NCBI GenBank assembly: GCA_947473045.1
Contig: CANJCO010000049.1
Span: 1-39,528 of the forward strand
DNA: 39,528 bases
DNA from: Myxococcales bacterium
GTDB taxonomy: Bacteria > Myxococcota_A > Polyangia > Polyangiales > Polyangiaceae
Direction of reading: 5' to 3'
Shown here: positions 15,370 to 23,401 of the stretch, one piece after another
How positions within the stretch are numbered: the stretch's first letter is position 1
Layout of the letters: every line of letters begins with the position of its first letter
Made by a program: the position numbers and the translations under genes
The notes under the pieces: generated by a model
The model's input: the letters and a program-made list of their open reading frames with translations, nothing else
What the model was told of the DNA's origin: nothing
Database searches by the model: none

Positions 15370-17055
15370 ATGCGCCTTGCGTCTGCGTTCGCCGCCGGAA
15401 TCGTGATCGCCTGCAGCGGTTCGGCAGATGCCCCAGGGCCCGCGGCCGACGCCTCCGACGCAGACGCGAGCGTGCCTTCGGTCGACGGCGGGGTGCAGGC
15501 GCCGCCCGATGCGACGCTCCCCGACGGAGCGCCGAACACGTGGCGAAGCGCGCTGTATCCAGTCGACTGGACGCCAGCGTTTACTGCTCAGGACGGCCTG
15601 TTTTTGCATGATTTTTCGTACGCGGGGTACCACCACGGACAAGGCCCGCTGGGCACGCAGATCCCCGCGCTCATCGTAGACGTCGTGAAAGACCACGCGG
15701 CTGACGCGTCGGGCGCGAGCGACGCAACCGCCGCGGTGCAGGCGGCGATCAACCACGTGCAGAGCTCCGGCGGCGGAGTCGTGCTGTTTCCGAAGGGCCT
15801 CTACCGGTTCGACGGCGCGCTCAAGATCACCAAGAGCAACGTGGTGCTGCGGGGCGAGGGACCGAAGGACAGTCGCTTGTATTTTACAAAGAGCGCGGGC
15901 CTGTCGTTTGCGAGCCACATCACGTTTGCGCCCGTGGTCACGACCGACGGCGCGGCGACGCTCGCGCAAGATGGCGCCGTGCGGGCCGACAACGTGACCG
16001 TCGCGAGCGCAGGCGATCTCGCGCCGGGCGACGACATCGTGCTGGGCCATGTGATCACGGGCGCGTTCGTCGCCGACCACGGCATGACCGGAACGTGGAG
16101 CGCCTTCAACGGCACGTGGCAGCCGATCGCGCTTCGCAAGATCGTGAAAGTCGAGGCGGTGCCCGCGGGCGCGCGCGTGACCTTCGATGTGCCGCTGCGC
16201 TCGCCGCTGCTCGTGCGCGATCAGGCCTCGCTCAAGCGCGCCAAGGGCTTGATGCGGGAGGTCGGCGTCGAGCATTTGGGGCTCGCGAACGCGGTCGACT
16301 GGGCCGCGGCGTGGGCGGCGTCGCAAGTGCACGTGCTCGAGCTCGACGACGTATCGGACGGATGGATCACCGACGTTGAGAGCTTTTCGCCGCCGTCGGC
16401 CCCCACCAGCGGATCGGGCGCGGGCTCCCACTTGCAGTCGAGCGGCATCATGGTGCTGCGCGCCAAGAGCTTCACGATCGAAAAGACGCGGCTCGCGAAC
16501 GCCGAAAATCGCGGCGGCGGCGGCAACGGGTACTTGTTCGAGATCCGGCAGAGCAACGAGATCCTCACGCGCGACAGCGACGGCACCAACGGCCGGCACA
16601 ACTTCATTCAAAACTGGGGCTTCGGCACCTCGGGTTGCGTGTGGCAACGGGTCCGCGGCAGCGGCGGCGACAACGTCATCAGCAGCACCCTCGATCTCGG
16701 CCTGCCAGCGTACGCTGAGTTTCACCACTCGCTCGCGACTGCGAACCTGTTCGATCAGAGCACGTTCGATGACGGCGTCCAGTGCGTCAACCGCGGCCTC
16801 GACTCGACGGGCGCAGGGCACGCCGGCACCGAGAACGTGTTCTGGAACCTGAGCGGAAAAGGCATCGTGCGCTCGATGCAGTGGAAGACCGGCTACGTCG
16901 TCGGCACGCAGGGCGTGAGCGCGCTCGTCGAGCTCGGCGGAGTGGAGTCGATCGGGACCGAGCCGCGCGACTGGCTCGAAGGCCAGAACGCGGGCGCGAC
17001 GCTCGACCCGCCGTCGCTCTACGACGATCAGCTCAAGCGCCGCCTCGGTCACTGA
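15370..17055 (+). CDS. Pectate lyase superfamily (beta-helix) lipoprotein
   Basis: A 561-aa predicted lipoprotein with lipobox VIAC (Cys15) and an Asp/Ala/Pro linker to about residue 55. The mature protein opens with DFSYAGYHHGQ and then shows the Pectate_lyase_3-type entry: DHAADASGASDATAAVQAAI, VLFPKGLYRFDG and LRGEGPKDSRLYF. Rungs of a right-handed beta-helix continue to about residue 520. I recall the same opening in surface proteins of myxobacteria and planctomycetes annotated as glycosyl hydrolase family 55/pectate lyase-like. No catalytic residues could be assigned. It differs from the beta-helix protein at 1040-2809 in lacking the Ig and Cys-rich modules. With the neighbouring barrel protein it may serve surface polysaccharide degradation and uptake. 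Confidence 0.8.
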   Translation: MRLASAFAAGIVIACSGSADAPGPAADASDADASVPSVDGGVQAPPDATLPDGAPNTWRSALYPVDWTPAFTAQDGLFLHDFSYAGYHHGQGPLGTQIPALIVDVVKDHAADASGASDATAAVQAAINHVQSSGGGVVLFPKGLYRFDGALKITKSNVVLRGEGPKDSRLYFTKSAGLSFASHITFAPVVTTDGAATLAQDGAVRADNVTVASAGDLAPGDDIVLGHVITGAFVADHGMTGTWSAFNGTWQPIALRKIVKVEAVPAGARVTFDVPLRSPLLVRDQASLKRAKGLMREVGVEHLGLANAVDWAAAWAASQVHVLELDDVSDGWITDVESFSPPSAPTSGSGAGSHLQSSGIMVLRAKSFTIEKTRLANAENRGGGGNGYLFEIRQSNEILTRDSDGTNGRHNFIQNWGFGTSGCVWQRVRGSGGDNVISSTLDLGLPAYAEFHHSLATANLFDQSTFDDGVQCVNRGLDSTGAGHAGTENVFWNLSGKGIVRSMQWKTGYVVGTQGVSALVELGGVESIGTEPRDWLEGQNAGATLDPPSLYDDQLKRRLGH

Positions 17056-17103
17056 CGCCGGCCGCGTTGCGCGCAGTTGCTGCGGCGTCGGCGCAAAAAT
17101 CCG

Positions 17104-17132
17104 TTGACGGCGCGTGATCTTGCGCTCACGAT
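17104..17132 (+). promoter_or_regulatory. Candidate sigma-70 promoter of the ilv operon
   Basis: TTGACG (17104-17109) and CACGAT (17127-17132) are separated by 17 bp. The -10 box is a poor match. A start site near 17139 would put the first leader ORF (ATG 17143) almost at the 5' end of the RNA. Confidence 0.4.
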
Positions 17133-17142
17133 GCGCCCTGTA

Positions 17143-17253
17143 ATGAGCCTTTTGTCCCCTGCAGCGGATGACCGCCTGACCGCGAAGGGCATGTCCCTCG
17201 TCGTTGGCGCGCGCGCCCCGTGGGACAACCTCTCGATTATCGCCGCCGTCTAA
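17143..17253 (+). CDS. Leader ORF 1 of the ilv operon, 36 codons
   Basis: A short ORF from ATG 17143 to TAA 17251-17253 (an in-frame ATG at 17131 is also possible). Its last residues are WDNLSIIAAV, so Leu, two Ile and a Val lie in the final seven codons. Six nt after the stop, hairpin A begins (17259). A ribosome stalled on these Ile/Val codons would cover the left arm of hairpin A, the geometry expected of an attenuation leader peptide. Translation is not proven and no ribosome binding site is obvious. Confidence 0.4.
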   Translation: MSLLSPAADDRLTAKGMSLVVGARAPWDNLSIIAAV

Positions 17254-17258
17254 TCCGC

Positions 17259-17364
17259 GGTACGGGCATACGACTATCAGCAGACAGGCCCCGTACCTCG
17301 GCAGAGGTTGCGGGCGTCGCATGGTGCCTTCTCCTCTCTGCCGGGTGCGCGGCAGACCTCACCC
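17259..17364 (+). promoter_or_regulatory. Hairpin array in the ilv leader (possible attenuator)
   Basis: Hairpin A: GGTACGGG (17259-17266)/CCCGTACC (17290-17297), 8 bp. Hairpin B: CGGCAGAG (17299-17306)/CTCTGCCG (17336-17343), 8 bp, with a long loop. Hairpin C: GGGTG (17343-17347)/CACCC (17360-17364), directly before the ribosome binding site of leader ORF 2. A small alternative stem CCTC-GGCA-GAGG (17296-17307) would exclude both A and B. No U-tract follows any stem, so control would be Rho-dependent or at translation. No T-box consensus (AGGGTGGNACCGCG) was found. Confidence 0.5.
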
Positions 17365-17379
17365 AAGGGAGCACACACC

Positions 17380-17445
17380 GTGAACATCGCACTCGTCACC
17401 GTTCAAGTCGCCGCCGTCGTCTCTTTCGCAAAGAGGCTCGCATGA
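17380..17445 (+). CDS. Leader ORF 2, Val-rich 21-residue peptide overlapping ilvE
   Basis: GTG 17380 has a good ribosome binding site, AAGGGAG at 17365-17371, 8 nt upstream. The peptide reads MNIALVTVQVAAVVSFAKRL plus a final Ala. It contains five Val, two Leu and one Ile in 21 residues, including VxVxV and VV runs, like the control codons of enterobacterial ilv leaders. Its TGA overlaps the ilvE ATG as ATGA (17442-17445), so ribosomes finishing it can restart on ilvE. It is too short for routine gene callers. It could sense charged tRNA-Val/Leu by stalling, or simply couple translation. Confidence 0.6.
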   Translation: MNIALVTVQVAAVVSFAKRLA

Positions 17446-18317
17446 GCGCGCTCAAGGTCTGGATCGACGGCAAGATCGTCGCCCTCGAAGACGCGCGCAC
17501 CTCACCGCTGGCGCACGGTCTGCACTACGGAACCGGCGTTTTTGAGGGCATTCGTTGCTACGCCACGCCGAAGGGGCCGCGCATTTTTCGGCTCGACGCG
17601 CACCTCGATCGCATGCGCCGGGGCGCCGCGCATCTCGCGATCGCGCTCGACGTCGAAGCGATGGCGCGCGCGTCGGCCGAGGTCGTGGCGGCCAACGGAT
17701 TTGAAAACGCGTATCTGCGTCCGCTCGCCTACTACGAGTCGGGAGGCCTCGGCCTCGACGTCGCGCCGCTGACCGCGCGCTCGATGGTCGCCGCGATGCC
17801 GTGGAAGAGCCACCTCGGTGACAGCCATGCCTCTCGCGGGGTGCGGCTGCACACCACGTCGTGGCGCCGCGTTCCGTCGAGCGCAGTGCCCGCCCTGAAA
17901 ATCTGCGGCGTGTACGCCAACTCGATCATCGCCAAGTGGGAGGCGGTGAAGGCCGGCTTCGAAGAGGCGCTGTTCGTCGACGATCGCGGCTTCGTGTGCG
18001 AAGCCACCGGCGAGAACGTGTTTCTCATCAAAAACGGCCGCGTCATCGCGCCCACGCACGACGACGCGCTGCCTGGCATCACCCGCGCGACCATCGTGGC
18101 GCTCACTGGCGCCGAGGAGCGCGCCGTCACGCTCGACGAGCTCCGCGACGCCGACGAAATCTTTCTCACCGGCACTTCCGCCGAGGTCGCCGGCGTTGGC
18201 GTGTTCGACGCGCGCGAAATCGGCGTCGGACCGATGACCCGCGAAATCGCCGCTCAGTACCTCGCCATCGTCCACGGGCAGTCGCCCGATCACGGCGGCT
18301 GGCTCACCGAAGTCTGA
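17442..18317 (+). CDS. ilvE: Branched-chain amino acid aminotransferase
   Basis: A 291-aa class IV PLP aminotransferase, the last step in valine, isoleucine and leucine synthesis. The N-terminus [19 protein letters not shown] and [13 protein letters not shown] are typical. The PLP lysine is Lys153 in [25 protein letters not shown], which includes the glutamate facing the pyridine nitrogen, and LPGITRATI follow, and FLTGTSAEV binds phosphate. The start is ATG 17442, with AGAGG 5 nt upstream inside leader ORF 2. The frame is open further upstream, but the protein N-terminus aligns here. It is the first gene of a six-gene operon; ilvD begins 40 bp downstream. Confidence 0.95.
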   Translation: MSALKVWIDGKIVALEDARTSPLAHGLHYGTGVFEGIRCYATPKGPRIFRLDAHLDRMRRGAAHLAIALDVEAMARASAEVVAANGFENAYLRPLAYYESGGLGLDVAPLTARSMVAAMPWKSHLGDSHASRGVRLHTTSWRRVPSSAVPALKICGVYANSIIAKWEAVKAGFEEALFVDDRGFVCEATGENVFLIKNGRVIAPTHDDALPGITRATIVALTGAEERAVTLDELRDADEIFLTGTSAEVAGVGVFDAREIGVGPMTREIAAQYLAIVHGQSPDHGGWLTEV

Positions 18318-18357
18318 CTGCGACCCGCGACGAAACCGCCGAGACGAGGAACGCACC

Positions 18358-20046
18358 ATGCCGGGTAAATACAGCCGCCTTGTGACTTCGGACCCGATGC
18401 AGCCGGCCGCGCAGGCCATGCTGCACGCCATTGGCTTGTCGCGAGGCGATCTCGACAAGCCACAGGTGGGCATCGCGAGCACGGGCTTCGAGGGCAATCC
18501 ATGCAACATGCATCTAAACGAGCTGGCCCGCGCGGTGAAGCGCGGAACGGCGTCGTCGGGGCTGTGCGGGCTTGTCTTCAACACCATCGGCGTGAGCGAC
18601 GGCATCTCGATGGGAACACCTGGGATGCGCTTTTCGCTGCCTTCTCGCGAGATCATCGCCGACTCGATCGAGACTGTCGTCAGCGCCCAGAGCTACGACG
18701 CGGTGGTGGCCGTGGTGGGCTGCGACAAGAACATGCCCGGCGCCGTGATGGCGATGGCGCGCCTCGGCAGGCCCGGGCTCATCGTGTTCGGCGGCGCGAG
18801 CGCGTCGGGCCGCCACAACGGCCGAAAGCTCAACATCGTGTCGGCCTTCGAGGCGCTCGGCGAAAAGCTGGCGGGCAAGATCGACGAGGCCGAGTTTCAA
18901 GCGGTGATTGAGCGCGCGTGCCCGGGCGCGGGCGCGTGCGGCGGCATGTACACCGCGAACACGATGGCGTCTGCGATCGAAGCGCTGGGCCTGTCGCTGC
19001 CCTACAGCGCGTCGACGCCGGCGCTGGCCGCCGAGAAGGTGGCGGAGTGCGAGGCTGCGGGCGCCGCGATGGCAGGCCTGATCGAGGCCGACGTGAAGCC
19101 AGCCGATTTGCTCACCCGCAAAGCGTTCGACAACGCGATTCGCGTGGTGCTCGTGCTTGGCGGATCGACCAACGCGGTGCTGCACCTCATCGCGATCGCG
19201 CGCACCGTCGGCGTCTCGCTCGAGCTGGCTGATTTCGCGCGCCTGAGCGACGAGACTCCGCTGCTCGCCGACCTCGCTCCCAGCGGGCCGTATCTCATGG
19301 AGGACCTTCACGCGATCGGCGGCACGCCGGCTGTGATGAAGCTGCTGCTGGACGCGGGCCTGCTCCATGGCGACTGCCTCACCGTCACGGGACGCTCGCT
19401 CGCCGACAACCTTCGCGACCTTCCGGGACTACCCGTTGGTCAGCCCATCATTCGGCCGCTCTCCGCGCCGATCGCGGCCAAAGGGCATCTGAAGATCTTG
19501 CGCGGCAACCTCGCTCCGGAGGGCGCCGTCGCGAAGCTCACCGGCAAAGAGGGGCTGCGTTTCGAGGGGAGCGCGCGCGTCTTCGACGGTGAATACGCGG
19601 CCAACGACGCGATCGCGGCGGGGCAGGTGAAGCCGGGTGACGTCGTCGTGATTCGCTACGAAGGCCCGCGCGGAGGTCCTGGGATGCCCGAGATGCTCAA
19701 GCCCACCGCTGCGCTCATTGGCGCGGGGCTCGGCAACCATGTCGCGCTCATCACCGACGGTCGCTTTTCGGGAGGCACCCACGGATTTGTGGTGGGTCAC
19801 GTTACGCCCGAGGCGCAGGAGGGCGGCCCGATCGCGCTGATTCACGATGGCGACCGGATCACCGTCGATGCGGTCGCGCTTTCGGTCGAAGTGCACCTGA
19901 CGGCCGCCGAGCTCGCCGCGCGCAAGGCAGCGTGGCGCGCGCCGCCGCTGAAGTTCGACCGCGGTACCCTTGGCCGGTATGCGCGCACGGTCGCATCGGC
20001 TGCCGACGGCTGCGTGACCGACGGCTGTGAGCGAGGCGCGCGATGA
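18358..20046 (+). CDS. ilvD: Dihydroxy-acid dehydratase
   Basis: A 562-aa IlvD/Edd family enzyme that converts 2,3-dihydroxy-3-methylvalerate and 2,3-dihydroxyisovalerate to the 2-keto acids. Three conserved cysteines for the Fe-S cluster are present: Cys49 (GNPCNMH), Cys122 (GCDKNMPG) and Cys194 ([14 protein letters not shown]), suggesting the [2Fe-2S] type. C-terminal blocks [15 protein letters not shown] and [22 protein letters not shown] are characteristic of the family. The length is normal. The tail after [10 protein letters not shown] ends in two Cys residues ([13 protein letters not shown]). Its stop overlaps the ilvB start as ATGA at 20043-20046, implying coupled translation. Confidence 0.96.
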   Translation: MPGKYSRLVTSDPMQPAAQAMLHAIGLSRGDLDKPQVGIASTGFEGNPCNMHLNELARAVKRGTASSGLCGLVFNTIGVSDGISMGTPGMRFSLPSREIIADSIETVVSAQSYDAVVAVVGCDKNMPGAVMAMARLGRPGLIVFGGASASGRHNGRKLNIVSAFEALGEKLAGKIDEAEFQAVIERACPGAGACGGMYTANTMASAIEALGLSLPYSASTPALAAEKVAECEAAGAAMAGLIEADVKPADLLTRKAFDNAIRVVLVLGGSTNAVLHLIAIARTVGVSLELADFARLSDETPLLADLAPSGPYLMEDLHAIGGTPAVMKLLLDAGLLHGDCLTVTGRSLADNLRDLPGLPVGQPIIRPLSAPIAAKGHLKILRGNLAPEGAVAKLTGKEGLRFEGSARVFDGEYAANDAIAAGQVKPGDVVVIRYEGPRGGPGMPEMLKPTAALIGAGLGNHVALITDGRFSGGTHGFVVGHVTPEAQEGGPIALIHDGDRITVDAVALSVEVHLTAAELAARKAAWRAPPLKFDRGTLGRYARTVASAADGCVTDGCERGAR

Positions 20047-21767
20047 GCCCCACGCTCGCAGCGGCGGCCGCGACCGGCGACCTCGTGAGCGGCGCCACCG
20101 CGCTGGTGCGATCGCTCGTGGCCGAAGGCGTGCAAACGCTGTTCGGCTATCCGGGCGGCGCGATCATGCCGGTCTACGATGCGCTCTACGACGTGCGCGA
20201 CAGCCTGCGTCACATCCTCGTGAGGCACGAGCAGGGCGCCGTTCACGCGGCGCAGGGCTATGCGCGCGTCAGCGGCCGGGTCGGTGTGTGCATCGCCACG
20301 TCCGGACCGGGTGCCACCAACCTGGTGACCGGCATCGCAGACGCGCAAATCGACTCGACGCCGCTGGTGTGCATCACGGGACAGGTCTCGTCGCGGGTGC
20401 TGGGCACCGATGCGTTTCAGGAGACCGACGTCGTCAACGTGACCGCGCCGATCACCAAGTGGAACTGCCAGATCACCCGCGCCTGTGACATCTCCGAGGC
20501 CGTCGCGAAGGCGTTTTACATCGCGCGCACCGGCCGGCCCGGCCCCGTGCTCATCGACTTCACCAAGGACGCCCAAATCGAGCTGACGCGCTTCGTGCAC
20601 CAGCCTTGCGTGAAAGTTCGCAGCTACGTGCCCCGCGCCATTCCGTCGCGCGCCGCGCTCGCTGAGGCGGCTGCGCTGATCGACGGAGCGAGCAGGCCGT
20701 ATCTCATCGCGGGGCAGGGCGTGACGCTCTCGGGGGGCGAGGCTGCGCTGATCGCATTCGCCGAAAAGACCGGCGTGCCCGTGGCGACCACGCTGCTCGG
20801 CCTGTCGAGCTTTCCGACGCGCCATCCCCTGTCGGTCGGCATGGTCGGAATGCACGGTAAATACGGCGCGAACGTGAAGACCAACACGTGCGACGTGCTC
20901 ATCGCAGTGGGCATGCGCTTCGACGACCGGGTCACCGGCGATCTGAACCGCTACGCGCGTCAGGCGAGAGTGATTCACGTCGAGCTCGATGCCTCCGAAA
21001 TCGGCAAGAACGTGAAGCCAGCGGTCGCGCTGCACGGCGACGCGCGCGAGACGCTCGAGCACCTCGCGCACCTGGTGTCGCCCCGATCGCACGACGCGTG
21101 GCTCGCAGAGTTTCGCGCGTGCGACGCCATCGAAGACGAAAAGGTCGTGCGCGACGAGCTGTCGCCGGCCAGCGGCGGCCTGCGCATGGGCGAGGTCGTG
21201 CATCGCATCGCCGAGGCGACCGCGGGCGAGGCGATCGTGGTGAGCGATGTTGGGCAACATCAGATGGCGGCCGCGCGCTATTCGAACTTCGCGCGCAAGG
21301 TCAGCAGCGTGACTTCGGGCGGCCTCGGTACGATGGGCTTCGGCCTGCCCGCGGCGCTGGGCGCGAAGGTCGCCGCGCCCGATCGCACCGTGATCGCGTT
21401 CATCGGCGACGGCGGCTTTCAAATGACGCTGCAGGAGCTCGGAACGATTCGGCAGACCGGCGCCGCCGTGAAGATCGTCATCCTGAACAACAGCTTCCTC
21501 GGGATGGTGCGCCAGTGGCAGGAGCTGTTCTTCGAGCGGCGCTATTCGCACACCGAAATGAACAACCCCGACTTCGTTCAAATCGCTGCGGCCTACGGAA
21601 TTGCGGGGCTCAAGGTCGCGGGTCGCGAGGCGCTTTCGGGCGCGATTTCCGCGATGCTCGCCCACCCGGGCGCGTTTCTGCTCGACGTGACGGTCGAGCG
21701 CGAGAGCAACGTATTTCCGATGGTGCCGTCGGCGGCGAGCGTCTCGGACGTGCTTCTGGAGGCCTGA
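20043..21767 (+). CDS. ilvB: Acetolactate synthase, large (catalytic) subunit
   Basis: A 574-aa ThDP enzyme that joins two pyruvates, or pyruvate and 2-oxobutyrate, at the start of valine and isoleucine synthesis. The catalytic glutamate is Glu63 in [15 protein letters not shown]. The FAD-region blocks [12 protein letters not shown] and [13 protein letters not shown] are present. The ThDP-binding motif runs from [12 protein letters not shown] to [15 protein letters not shown], and the C-terminus has FPMVPSAAS. Residues 1-15 are an Ala-rich extension before the PYR domain. The start overlaps the ilvD stop by 4 nt, and ilvN follows after 3 bp. Confidence 0.96.
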   Translation: MSPTLAAAAATGDLVSGATALVRSLVAEGVQTLFGYPGGAIMPVYDALYDVRDSLRHILVRHEQGAVHAAQGYARVSGRVGVCIATSGPGATNLVTGIADAQIDSTPLVCITGQVSSRVLGTDAFQETDVVNVTAPITKWNCQITRACDISEAVAKAFYIARTGRPGPVLIDFTKDAQIELTRFVHQPCVKVRSYVPRAIPSRAALAEAAALIDGASRPYLIAGQGVTLSGGEAALIAFAEKTGVPVATTLLGLSSFPTRHPLSVGMVGMHGKYGANVKTNTCDVLIAVGMRFDDRVTGDLNRYARQARVIHVELDASEIGKNVKPAVALHGDARETLEHLAHLVSPRSHDAWLAEFRACDAIEDEKVVRDELSPASGGLRMGEVVHRIAEATAGEAIVVSDVGQHQMAAARYSNFARKVSSVTSGGLGTMGFGLPAALGAKVAAPDRTVIAFIGDGGFQMTLQELGTIRQTGAAVKIVILNNSFLGMVRQWQELFFERRYSHTEMNNPDFVQIAAAYGIAGLKVAGREALSGAISAMLAHPGAFLLDVTVERESNVFPMVPSAASVSDVLLEA

Positions 21768-21770
21768 GTC

Positions 21771-22310
21771 ATGCTCGAAAACAGAACCTTGTCGGTGTTC
21801 ACCGAAAATCGCGTCGGCCTGCTCGCCCGCGTCACCAGCGTCTTTACGCGCCGGAACGTGAACATCGAGAGCCTCACGGTGTCCGAGTCAGAAGTGAGCG
21901 GCATTCACCGCTTCACGATCGTCGCGCACGTCACCCGCGAGCTCGCCGACAAGATGGCCGCGCAGCTCGAAAAGCAGGTCGAGGTCATCAAGGCGTTCGT
22001 GCACGACGAAGCGCAGGTGATTCACCGCGATCTCGCGCTGTACAAAATCGAGCTTCCGCGCGGCGGCGGCGGAGCGATACTCGGCCGGGTGCTCGGCGAC
22101 CACGGCGCTCGCGAGCTGCTGCGCGAAGCTGATTTTTGCGTGATCGAAAAGACGGGATCGCCGGACGACATCGCCGCCCTGCTCATCGCGCTCGAGCCGT
22201 TCGGCGTGCTCGAGTTCGTGCGCTCGGGGAGCGTGGCGCTCACGCGGCCCATGAAAAAGCTTTCAGCGTTCTTGAATGAGCTCGAAGAGGCGCACGTCGC
22301 GTCGTGGTGA
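21771..22310 (+). CDS. ilvN: Acetolactate synthase, small (regulatory) subunit
   Basis: A 179-aa regulatory subunit that stimulates IlvB and confers feedback inhibition by valine. The N-terminal ACT domain (about residues 5-75) reads LSVFTENRVGLLARVTSVF and NVNIESLTVSESEV. The IlvN-type C-terminal domain follows (LALYKIELP, VIEKTGSPDDIAALL, FGVLEFVRSGSVAL). The ribosome binding site GGAGG lies at the end of ilvB, and only 3 bp separate the ilvB stop from this ATG, so the subunits are probably co-translated. The usual isoleucine/valine contact region around Asn29-Ile30 appears intact. Length is normal for the long bacterial form. Confidence 0.95.
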   Translation: MLENRTLSVFTENRVGLLARVTSVFTRRNVNIESLTVSESEVSGIHRFTIVAHVTRELADKMAAQLEKQVEVIKAFVHDEAQVIHRDLALYKIELPRGGGGAILGRVLGDHGARELLREADFCVIEKTGSPDDIAALLIALEPFGVLEFVRSGSVALTRPMKKLSAFLNELEEAHVASW

Positions 22311-22335
22311 GACCGCAAAGCGGAAGGTAGCAGTC

Positions 22336-23379
22336 ATGGCGAAGATGCAGTTCGGAGACACCTGGGAAAACGTAGTGACGCGCGAGGAGTTCCCACTCGA
22401 GCGCGCGCGGCAGACTTTGGCCGAGGAGACGATCGCGATCGTCGGCTACGGCGTGCAAGGGCCGGGACAGGCCCAGAACCTTCGCGACAACGGGTTTCGC
22501 GTCATCGTCGGGCAGCGCGCCGGCGGTCGCAGCTACGATCGGGCGATCGCAGACGGCTGGATTCCGGGCGAGACGCTCTTCGAGATCGAAGAGGCTTGCG
22601 CGCGCGCGACGACGGTTCAGTACCTGCTCTCCGACGCCGGACAAATCTCGGCATGGCCGCACGTGGTGCCCCACCTCACTGCCGGAAAGTGCCTCTACTT
22701 TTCGCACGGCTTCGGCATCACCTACCGCGAGCAGACGGGCATCATTCCGCCGAGCAACGTCGACGTGGTTCTCGTTGCTCCCAAGGGCAGCGGAACGTCG
22801 CTGCGCAGGCTTTTTATCGCTGGAAAAGGCCTCAATTCGAGCTTCGCCGTATTTCAGGACGCCACCGGACAGGCGCGCGATCGCGCCGTCGCGCTCGGCA
22901 TCGGCATCGGCTCGGGGTACCTGTTCGAGACTGACTTCGAGAAGGAGGTCTTCTCCGATCTCACTGGCGAACGCGGCGTGCTCATGGGCGGCCTCGCCGG
23001 GCTCATGGAGGCGCAATATGCCGTCTTGCGCAAGCACGGGCACTCGCCGTCGGAGGCCTTCAACGAGACGGTCGAAGAGCTCACCGAGAGCCTCGTCCCG
23101 CTCATCGGTGAGCGCGGCATGGCGTGGATGTTCGCCAACACTTCGGTGACTGCGCAGCGCGGCGCGCTCGACTGGCGGCACCGGTTTCGCGAGGCCGTGG
23201 CCCCTGTGTTCGACGCGCTCTATGAGCGTGTTTCCACGGGCGAAGAGGCGCGCGTTGTGATCGCCGCGGGCAGCGATCCGAACTACCGCGCGAAGCTCGA
23301 CGCCGAGCTCGCCGACGTCGCGTCCGCCGAAATCTGGCGCGCCGGCGATCAGGTTCGCAGCTTGCGGCCGGTCAAGTGA
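22336..23379 (+). CDS. ilvC: Ketol-acid reductoisomerase, fungal-like type
   Basis: A 347-aa NAD(P)H-dependent enzyme that isomerises and reduces acetolactate and acetohydroxybutyrate. The start is ATG 22336, with GGAAGG 8 nt upstream; a longer frame from 22276 would overlap ilvN. The Rossmann motif is GYGVQGPGQ (residues 37-45). Blocks LYFSHGFGITY, VDVVLVAPKGSGTS, NSSFAVFQDATG, SGYLFETDFEKEVFSDLTGE, GHSPSEAFNETVEELTESL and AQRGALDWRHRF follow. Several, notably VAPKGSG, NSSFAV and GHSPSEAFNETVEE, match what I recall of yeast Ilv5 more closely than the standard short bacterial KARI. The ending IWRAGDQVRSLRP also resembles Ilv5. Similar proteins occur in some Bacteroidetes, so this alone does not show transfer from eukaryotes. 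Confidence 0.95.
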   Translation: MAKMQFGDTWENVVTREEFPLERARQTLAEETIAIVGYGVQGPGQAQNLRDNGFRVIVGQRAGGRSYDRAIADGWIPGETLFEIEEACARATTVQYLLSDAGQISAWPHVVPHLTAGKCLYFSHGFGITYREQTGIIPPSNVDVVLVAPKGSGTSLRRLFIAGKGLNSSFAVFQDATGQARDRAVALGIGIGSGYLFETDFEKEVFSDLTGERGVLMGGLAGLMEAQYAVLRKHGHSPSEAFNETVEELTESLVPLIGERGMAWMFANTSVTAQRGALDWRHRFREAVAPVFDALYERVSTGEEARVVIAAGSDPNYRAKLDAELADVASAEIWRAGDQVRSLRPVK

Positions 23380-23401
23380 GTCGCGCGTCCGCGGCGGCGT
23401 C

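Noticed and set aside
17056-17441. T-box or known riboswitch in the ilv leader
   Set aside because: No AGGGTGGNACCGCG-type T-box sequence or other riboswitch core could be read. Leader peptides plus hairpins explain the region better.
17220-17441. Longer IlvE from an upstream start in the same frame
   Set aside because: The added residues have no IlvE similarity. ATG 17442 has a good ribosome binding site and the family N-terminus.
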